Source: UBA4744 sp963723165 (GTDB lineage: Bacteria > Actinomycetota > Acidimicrobiia > Spongiisociales > UBA4744). Taken from it: a stretch of 64,000 nucleotides of DNA. The first letter of the stretch is position 1. Every line of letters begins with the position of its first letter. The stretch lies in assembly GCA_963723165.1 (NCBI GenBank), contig CAVRPP010000003.1:372001-436000 (forward strand). Direction: 5' to 3'. Under the pieces are notes generated by a model, which worked only from the letters and a program-made list of their open reading frames with translations, was not told where the DNA came from and searched no databases. This document shows positions 58,976 through 64,000 of the stretch, piece by piece. Both the position numbers and the translations under genes were made by a program.

Positions 58976-60498
58976 TGTCGGAAATGCCTCCTTCTGGTGA
59001 ACACCAGGGCGATGCCTGCCTGTTCGGCAGCGACGATTACTTCTTCATCTCTTTTCGAGCCGCCGGGTTCGACGATGGCCGTCACTCCGGCCTCGGCGAG
59101 CATGTCGATCCCGTCTCGAAAGGGAAAGAACGCGTCGCTGGCGGCAACGGCACCCGCCGCCAGGTCACCGGCGCGCAGTACGGCGCGTTGAGCGGCTCCC
59201 ACCCGGCTCTGGTCTCCGGCCCCGACCCCGATGGCTGCTCCGTCGCGGACGATGACCACTGCGTTGGATTTGGTGTGGGCGGCAACGATCCACGCCAGCT
59301 CCAGATCGGACCATTCTTCGGTGGTCGGGCCCCTCGAGGTCATGACCTGCCAATCCTCGCGCCCCTCAACCATGCGGTCACGTGCCTGGGCCACGAACCC
59401 ACCGTCCAATCGACGCATGTCGATGCCACCTGGATGGGGAGCCGGCGCCCGCAAGACCCGCAGATTCTTCTTGCCTGCGAGTTCGCCGGCGGCAGCAGGC
59501 GTCACCTCCGGGGCGATGACCACCTCAATGAAGAGTTCGGCCATCGCCTCCGCGGTCGGAGCGTCGAGCGGCCGGTTGAGGGCGACCACGCTCCCGAAAG
59601 CGGAGAGAGGATCGCACTCCCAGGCGGCTTCGAACGCTTCCACCAATGAATCCGACACGGCTACCCCGCTGGCGTTCGTGTGCTTGACGACTACGGCCGC
59701 CGGTCCTTCGAACTCCCACACCAGGCGCCAGGCTGCTTCGGTATCCACGTAATTGTTGAAAGACATCTCTTTGCCCTGCAACTGGACGGCCGAGGTCCAC
59801 CACCCGTCCTCCCCGGACTGTTCATAGGCACCTGCCGTCTGGTGCGGGTTCTCTCCGTAGCGCAGGACCCGCCGCCGTTCCAAAGGAAGGATGAGCCGGG
59901 ACGGTAATTGGTCGGGTTCCAACCACCGGAGAATGGCGGCGTCATAACGAGCGGTGCGATAGAAAGCGGTCCGGGCCAGTTCCTTGCGGAGCTCATCGTC
60001 GAGGCCGCCATGTTCAACCGCCGTCAGGATCTCGGCGTATTGATCGGGAGAGGTCACGACCCCGACATGAGCATGGTTCTTAGCCGCCGCCCGGATCATG
60101 GCGGGCCCCCCGATGTCGATGTTCTCGATGGCCTCCCCGGTGGTCACATCGTCGAGGGCCACAGTTGCCTCGAACGGGTAGAGGTTGACGACCACCAGTT
60201 GAAAGGGATGTATCCCATGGCGACCCAGATCAGTGCGATGTTCCGGTTTGGACGGGTCGGCCAGTATCCCTCCGTGGATGGAGGGATGGAGCGTCTTGAC
60301 CCGACCACCGAGGATTTCGGGAGAGCCCGTCACAGCGGCGACACTGGTCACGTCCAATCCGGCGTCTTCCAGGATCCGGGCCGTCCCGCCCGAAGAGACA
60401 ATCTCGACTCCGCTTTCGATCAGGCCGCGAACGAAAGGGACCAGATCGCCCTTGTCGGAAACGGAGATCAACGCCCGGCGAATCGGGATACGCGTCAT
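58972..60498 (-). CDS. purH: Bifunctional AICAR transformylase / IMP cyclohydrolase PurH
   Basis: 508 residues. The N-terminal IMP cyclohydrolase domain has ALISVSDKGDLVPFVRGLIE, GGRVKTLHPSIHGGILADPS and NIDIGGPAMIRAAAKNHAHV. The C-terminal AICAR transformylase domain has RYGENPHQTAGAYEQSGEDG, VVVKHTNASGVAVSDSLVEA (catalytic KH) and SDAFFPFRDGIDMLAEAGVT. It performs the final two steps of IMP synthesis. Start overlaps purN as ATGA and stop overlaps folD as TTGA. Confidence 0.96.
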   Translation of the reverse strand: MTRIPIRRALISVSDKGDLVPFVRGLIESGVEIVSSGGTARILEDAGLDVTSVAAVTGSPEILGGRVKTLHPSIHGGILADPSKPEHRTDLGRHGIHPFQLVVVNLYPFEATVALDDVTTGEAIENIDIGGPAMIRAAAKNHAHVGVVTSPDQYAEILTAVEHGGLDDELRKELARTAFYRTARYDAAILRWLEPDQLPSRLILPLERRRVLRYGENPHQTAGAYEQSGEDGWWTSAVQLQGKEMSFNNYVDTEAAWRLVWEFEGPAAVVVKHTNASGVAVSDSLVEAFEAAWECDPLSAFGSVVALNRPLDAPTAEAMAELFIEVVIAPEVTPAAAGELAGKKNLRVLRAPAPHPGGIDMRRLDGGFVAQARDRMVEGREDWQVMTSRGPTTEEWSDLELAWIVAAHTKSNAVVIVRDGAAIGVGAGDQSRVGAAQRAVLRAGDLAAGAVAASDAFFPFRDGIDMLAEAGVTAIVEPGGSKRDEEVIVAAEQAGIALVFTRRRHFRH

Positions 60499-61106
60499 GT
60501 CTCCTCCCAGATCACCCGGCGGCCTTCAACCCGTAAACGCCCGGCGGCAAAGGCCTTGACCACCAGCGGGAACAGGCGATGTTCCTCACTTTGGATGCGG
60601 GCGTGGAGCGCCTCTTCGGTGTCGCCGGGTTCTACCGCAACCGCCCGCTGAGCGATGATCGGCCCGTGGTCCACCTCATCATCGACGAAATGCACAGTTA
60701 CCCCGGTCACCTTCACGCCGTGGGCCAGTGCCGCAGGCACTGCGTGAGCGCCGGGGAAAGCGGGCAAGAGGGCGGGATGGATATTGATGATCCGGTTCGG
60801 GTAGCGATCGACGGCGGCCGGGGAGAGAATGCGCATGAACCCTGCAAGGAGCAGCGCCTCCGCCCCGTACTGCCGGGCGATGTCACAAATAGCGATCGAG
60901 AAGGCCTGCCGATCCTCGAAATCACCCCAGGGAACAACCTCCGCCGGCACGCCGGCGTTTGCGGCCCGGGCCAGAGCTCCAACCCCGGGCCGGTCCGATA
61001 TGACCACCACGATCCGGGCGCCAAAATCGGGGTCGGTCCTGGAGGCATCGAGGAGCGATTGCAGGTTGGAGCCAGAACCGGATACCAACACCGCAACGGG
61101 CAGCAC
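60495..61106 (-). CDS. purN: Phosphoribosylglycinamide formyltransferase PurN
   Basis: 203 residues from GTG. LVSGSGSNLQSLLDASRTDP is the phosphate loop, LLAGFMRILSPAAVDRYPNR and IINIHPALLPAFPGAHAVPA hold the catalytic Asn/His, and VTVHFVDDEVDHGPIIAQRA the catalytic Asp. It transfers formyl from 10-formyl-THF to GAR in purine synthesis. It is the first gene of the purN-purH-folD chain. Confidence 0.96.
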   Translation of the reverse strand: MLPVAVLVSGSGSNLQSLLDASRTDPDFGARIVVVISDRPGVGALARAANAGVPAEVVPWGDFEDRQAFSIAICDIARQYGAEALLLAGFMRILSPAAVDRYPNRIINIHPALLPAFPGAHAVPAALAHGVKVTGVTVHFVDDEVDHGPIIAQRAVAVEPGDTEEALHARIQSEEHRLFPLVVKAFAAGRLRVEGRRVIWEET

Positions 61107-61172
61107 GCAGACCCTTCCTGACGTCTCTCAGCGCATACTAGGTCAGCATCGACGCCCGGCAGATCGCCCGAT

Positions 61173-61460
61173 TCAGACCGGGACCGCCACCATCGTGCGC
61201 GTGTCGATGGTCTCCAACAGCTTCGCCGGTTCGGGTTCGATGGCCTTGCGGTGCTCCGAGGCGTAGTATCGCTCGGAGGCCGACTCGATCCCGTCCTCGC
61301 AGCCAACGATCCAGATGAACTGGTTCGCCTCCGGGATCGACCAGGCGCCCACCACCTCGAACCCGGCCCTCCGGCGGGCGTCGACGACAGCCGGGAAGAT
61401 GCCGAGAAACGTCTCCATCTCGCCTTCTTTGACCTGGTACATACGCAGCTGATACTCCAT
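61173..61460 (-). CDS. NIPSNAP-family small protein
   Basis: 95 residues from the ATG at 61460. MEYQLRMYQVKEGEMETFLG followed by VVGAWSIPEANQFIWIVGCE and ERYYASEHRKAI is a standard NIPSNAP/dimeric ferredoxin-like domain. These small proteins are mostly of unknown function. The long in-frame extension upstream is Asp/Gly/Arg-rich shadow of the MFS gene. GGGGAGGGG sits before the start. Confidence 0.85.
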   Translation of the reverse strand: MEYQLRMYQVKEGEMETFLGIFPAVVDARRRAGFEVVGAWSIPEANQFIWIVGCEDGIESASERYYASEHRKAIEPEPAKLLETIDTRTMVAVPV

Positions 61461-61476
61461 GAGCCCCTCCCCCGTT

Positions 61477-61497
61477 CCTGACGACTGACGACTGCAT
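61477..61497. repeat. CTGACGA tandem quasi-repeat
   Basis: CTGACGACTGACGACTG, the same tandem unit that occurs at 7970-7986, lies in the gap between the divergent NIPSNAP and MFS genes. It is part of the dispersed short-repeat family seen in this window. Confidence 0.6.
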
Positions 61498-61547
61498 ACG
61501 GTACACCGGCGAACGTGACGCCAACCAAACACCCCTAATCTGCATCC

Positions 61548-62801
61548 GTGACCGATCGACTTCTCACCCGACCGTTCGTTTTTGCCTGGCTGGCCAACAT
61601 GGCCCAGGGCATGGCCTTCACGATGTTCCTCCACTTCCCGGGGTTCTTGAAGGGTCTCGGCGCCGGGGAGGTGGAAATCGGCCTGATCGTCGGTTTGACC
61701 GCCGTTGCCTCCATCGCGGTCCGGCCTTCGGTCGGTCGGGCGATGGATCAGCGTGGCCGGCGACCGGTGATCCTGTTCGGAAACGTCGTCAACGTGGCCG
61801 TCCTGGCCCTCTACCTGACGGTCGGCGAGGTGGGGATCTGGCTCTACGCTGTGCGAATCACCCACGGGTTCGCCGAGGCGCTGCTCTTCACCGCCCTCTT
61901 CACGTACGGCGCCGACCAGGTTCCTGCCACCCGCCGCACCGAAGGGATTGCCCTCTTCGGGATCTCGGGAATTCTGCCCATCGCCCTCGGGGGGGTATTG
62001 GGTGACATCATCCTGGCCCGCTGGGATTTCGACATCTTCTTTGTCGTCGTACTGGGTTTCGGGATCCTGTCGCTGCTCCTCTCGCTGCCACTTCCCGAAT
62101 CGCACACGCCTGGAGGCAGTGGAGAGCAACCCCAACGTTTCCTTGCATCGGTACTGCAGAAGAACCTCCTGCCGCTGTGGTGGGTGACCCTGGTGTTCTC
62201 GCTGGCCCTCACGGCGTATTTCACGTTCCTCAAGACGTTCGTCATCGACACCGGCATCGGATCGGTCGGACTCTTCTTCTCCACCTATGCTGCCACCGCG
62301 ATTGGGCTGCGCCTTTTCGCTGCCTGGCTACCCGACCGGGTGGGTCCAAAGCGGGTGCTCTACCCGGCATTGGGTTCGATGGTGCTGGGATTCGTGGTGT
62401 TGGCCTCTGCAACCGGTGCAGGAGCGGTTGCCGTCGCCGGCGTGCTGTGCGGCGCCGGGCACGGGTATGCGTTCCCGATCGTCATGGGCATGGTGGTGTC
62501 GCGGGCTGCGGAAGCAGACCGGGGTTCGGCCATGGCCATCTTCACGGGTCTGTTCGATGTCGGCGCCCTGTTGGGCGGCCCGGCGTTCGGCGCCATCATC
62601 CGTTTCGGCAGCTATTCATCGATGTTTCTGGCTGCGGGCGGTTGGATGCTGGTCGGTGGCATCATCTACGCCTACCTCGATCGATCCAACCCGGTCGCCC
62701 CGATCGGCGTGCGGCGCACACGCCTGGGAGGGACCTCCATGATCCCGGGCGAAAGCGCGGTTGTCGCTATCGATGTCGACCCACCCGGAGGCGACGACTA
62801 A
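61548..62801 (+). CDS. Major facilitator superfamily transporter
   Basis: 417 residues from GTG, about twelve membrane helices. The loop after helix 2 carries SVGRAMDQRGRRPVILFGNV, the MFS motif A (G-x-x-x-D-x-x-GRR). LGGVLGDIILARWDFDIFFV and a similar WLPDRVGPKRVLYPALGSMV in the second half mark the repeat. It ends in a charged tail. The transported compound is unknown; the sequence is compatible with a drug or sugar efflux member. It is transcribed alone. Confidence 0.88.
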   Translation: MTDRLLTRPFVFAWLANMAQGMAFTMFLHFPGFLKGLGAGEVEIGLIVGLTAVASIAVRPSVGRAMDQRGRRPVILFGNVVNVAVLALYLTVGEVGIWLYAVRITHGFAEALLFTALFTYGADQVPATRRTEGIALFGISGILPIALGGVLGDIILARWDFDIFFVVVLGFGILSLLLSLPLPESHTPGGSGEQPQRFLASVLQKNLLPLWWVTLVFSLALTAYFTFLKTFVIDTGIGSVGLFFSTYAATAIGLRLFAAWLPDRVGPKRVLYPALGSMVLGFVVLASATGAGAVAVAGVLCGAGHGYAFPIVMGMVVSRAAEADRGSAMAIFTGLFDVGALLGGPAFGAIIRFGSYSSMFLAAGGWMLVGGIIYAYLDRSNPVAPIGVRRTRLGGTSMIPGESAVVAIDVDPPGGDD

Positions 62802-63053
62802 GGGGGCAACCAACCCACCAGCCCACAGCCCTTGCCCCCTCCGACCGATTGCTCACCGCAATCGGCCACCTCCCCCACCTCCGGCCAGGGAGGACGTATT
62901 GAACCGGCGCCCCGCCCCTGCCGGGCCACAACGTGCTCCCCCGGCGCAGACGGGCGAGCTGTCCGAGCAAAGCGAGGACTGAGGGGCAAACAGCGCCTCG
63001 ATATCCGTTTCCCTCCCCGGTACAAAGTACAAAGTGCGCACGCCGAGGGCGTC
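62802..63053. other. Intergenic region with short palindromes, no gene
   Basis: The 252-base convergent gap holds GGGGGCAA/TTGCCCCC arms (about 62802-62842), CGATTG/CAATCG (about 62843-62861) and a GTACAAA tandem near 63020. These could act as terminators. No protein-like frame appears. Confidence 0.5.
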
Positions 63054-64000
63054 CTACCAGGCGCCTCCGCCACCGCCGCCGCCTCCTCCTCCTCCGCCGC
63101 CGCTGAAGCCACCGCCGCCACCGGACGAACTGGGCGGGGCGAACGCGCCGGTCAGCGCCGACTGCAATCCGGCCAGGGCGTTGCTGGAATGTCCACCGGA
63201 GAACCCGTGGTTTCCGTACCAGTAGATGTTGCTCCTTTGGGCCAACTCTTCCGGGGCGTGGATACGAGCGGCTTCCAGGACGTCGTCGGCCACTCCGAGG
63301 GTGATGGCGTAGACCAGATACTCATCCCACAGGTCGAGGGCTATAGCCGGTGCCTCATGCAGTCGGCTGAAATCCTGCAGGTAACGTTTGAAAGCCTGCC
63401 ACCGGACCGCCAGCAAGGCACCCTGGTCGGAGCGCTTCACCCAACCCGTCTGGCGGAACCCGAAGACGGCCACGATCGCTGCGTTGATGACGAAAGCGCC
63501 GACCAACCCGGGCACCAGGAAGGGCGCCCAACGCGATCCGGCCACAGCGTTCCAAAAGGGGAACAACACGGCAAACATGATGACAAGGCTCCCGATGGCC
63601 CAGGCCAGCGGCTTGCCACCACTCCGATCCAGCAAACCCAACCGGACCTGTTCCTTGCGAGCTTCGCTTTCGAATTTGTCGTACCTAGTGGCGTTGGCCG
63701 CGGCGTCGTCGCGAATCGCCTGCCGGAACTCGGTAAGCGGAAGCGGTTCATCCGCCAGCACTCGTTCGAGAATCTCCATCACGGGTCGTTCGACGGCCCC
63801 GCCGGCAAGACCGACATCGGCCAGCCCGATCTCGAGATCGGAAACGTCTTCGCGGCGGAGACCCATCCAGGTTTTCTTCTCGACGGTTACCGGCTGGGCG
63901 CGCAGCGCTCCCCGGCGGATCAGATCGAACATGGTCGCAACGAAGTCTTCGGTGCCGACCGGACCCTGCCGCAGGAGGCCTCCGATCACGGCGGGTGGAT
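63054..64000 (-). CDS. DUF2207-like membrane protein, C-terminal part (continues past window)
   Basis: At least 315 residues, continuing upstream beyond 64000: codons before the apparent GTG at 63989 read PPA, giving PPAVIGGLLRQG, typical of the middle of DUF2207 proteins. FDLIRRGALRAQPVTVEKKT follows. Two adjacent helices (WAIGSLVIMFAVLFPFWNAV; PFLVPGLVGAFVINAAIVAV) precede a cytoplasmic-like region with LWDEYLVYAITLGVADDVLE. The end is a run of Gly with FS and a terminal GAW, a known feature of this family. Function is unknown. The N-terminal domain lies outside the window. Confidence 0.83.
   Translation of the reverse strand, partial: PPAVIGGLLRQGPVGTEDFVATMFDLIRRGALRAQPVTVEKKTWMGLRREDVSDLEIGLADVGLAGGAVERPVMEILERVLADEPLPLTEFRQAIRDDAAANATRYDKFESEARKEQVRLGLLDRSGGKPLAWAIGSLVIMFAVLFPFWNAVAGSRWAPFLVPGLVGAFVINAAIVAVFGFRQTGWVKRSDQGALLAVRWQAFKRYLQDFSRLHEAPAIALDLWDEYLVYAITLGVADDVLEAARIHAPEELAQRSNIYWYGNHGFSGGHSSNALAGLQSALTGAFAPPSSSGGGGGFSGGGGGGGGGGGGGAW

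Noticed and set aside
63054..63130. G-rich/GGC repeat as an independent element
   Set aside because: It encodes the Gly-rich tail of the DUF2207-like protein, which is normal for that family.
1..64000. tRNA, rRNA, tmRNA, integrase, transposase or phage genes
   Set aside because: I looked for these through the intergenic gaps and protein list and found none that could be supported.

Overview
The window is dense, high-GC bacterial DNA with an actinobacterial gene set: a WhiB protein, a Glp/GlpR-type molybdotransferase and membrane-partner pair, a DUF222/HNH endonuclease, an Eis-like acetyltransferase, an AhpE-like peroxiredoxin, a SigE-like ECF sigma factor with zinc anti-sigma factor, and a three-subunit succinate dehydrogenase. 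GTG and TTG starts and 4-base ATGA/GTGA/TTGA overlaps are common. I infer an actinomycetote, perhaps near Acidimicrobiia. The taxon is an inference, because there is no rRNA gene to check it. I saw no tRNA, rRNA, CRISPR array, transposase, integrase or phage gene.

Layout. 1-7.9 kb: a minus-strand chain plsY-galU-moeA/glp-moaC-mogA-(glpR-like)-translin-like, then fmdB, a decayed methylthioadenosine phosphorylase, a SAF-domain protein, a histidine kinase and uppP. 8-13.5 kb: a ThDP enzyme, a small broken lipoprotein gene flanked by a 55-bp direct repeat, a DUF222/HNH gene, an Eis-like gene and a VOC protein. 13.5-27.4 kb: an apparent amine/polyamine uptake and catabolism region with potABCD, two aldehyde dehydrogenases, two class III aminotransferases, a saccharopine-dehydrogenase-like enzyme, an amidohydrolase and a FAD amine oxidase. 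27.3-35.4 kb: a membrane protein, mrp facing a SufR-like regulator, a peroxiredoxin, an RseB-like/anti-sigma/sigma operon with tatA, an LLM oxidoreductase, an unknown membrane-anchored protein and whiB. 35.5-39 kb: sdhCAB. 39-51.6 kb: a 12-kb same-strand array of eight TadE-like and five TadG-like pseudopilin genes with no Tad secretion genes in view. 51.6-64 kb: a DapA-family lyase, SCP2, HU, mdh, a HExxH lipoprotein, VOC proteins, icd, folD-purH-purN, NIPSNAP, an MFS transporter and the end of a DUF2207-like membrane protein.

The most unusual part is the TadE/TadG array. Reading the paralogues side by side suggests that TadE+TadG pairs were duplicated several times and then diverged outside the signal/membrane helix. 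Different potential hairpins or palindromes precede its gene blocks, and a convincing structured leader precedes the first gene. A second clear regulatory signal is a consensus-like whiB promoter overlapped by two abutting TTACA-N4-TGTAA dyads.

Several otherwise well-conserved genes are interrupted by indels: the lipoprotein near 9.9 kb, the amidohydrolase, the amine oxidase, the last TadG-like gene, the DapA-family gene and a two-domain VOC gene. The mtnP copy also lacks most of its interior. Many of the shifts lie in or beside short homopolymers, so consensus errors are a serious alternative to true pseudogenes.
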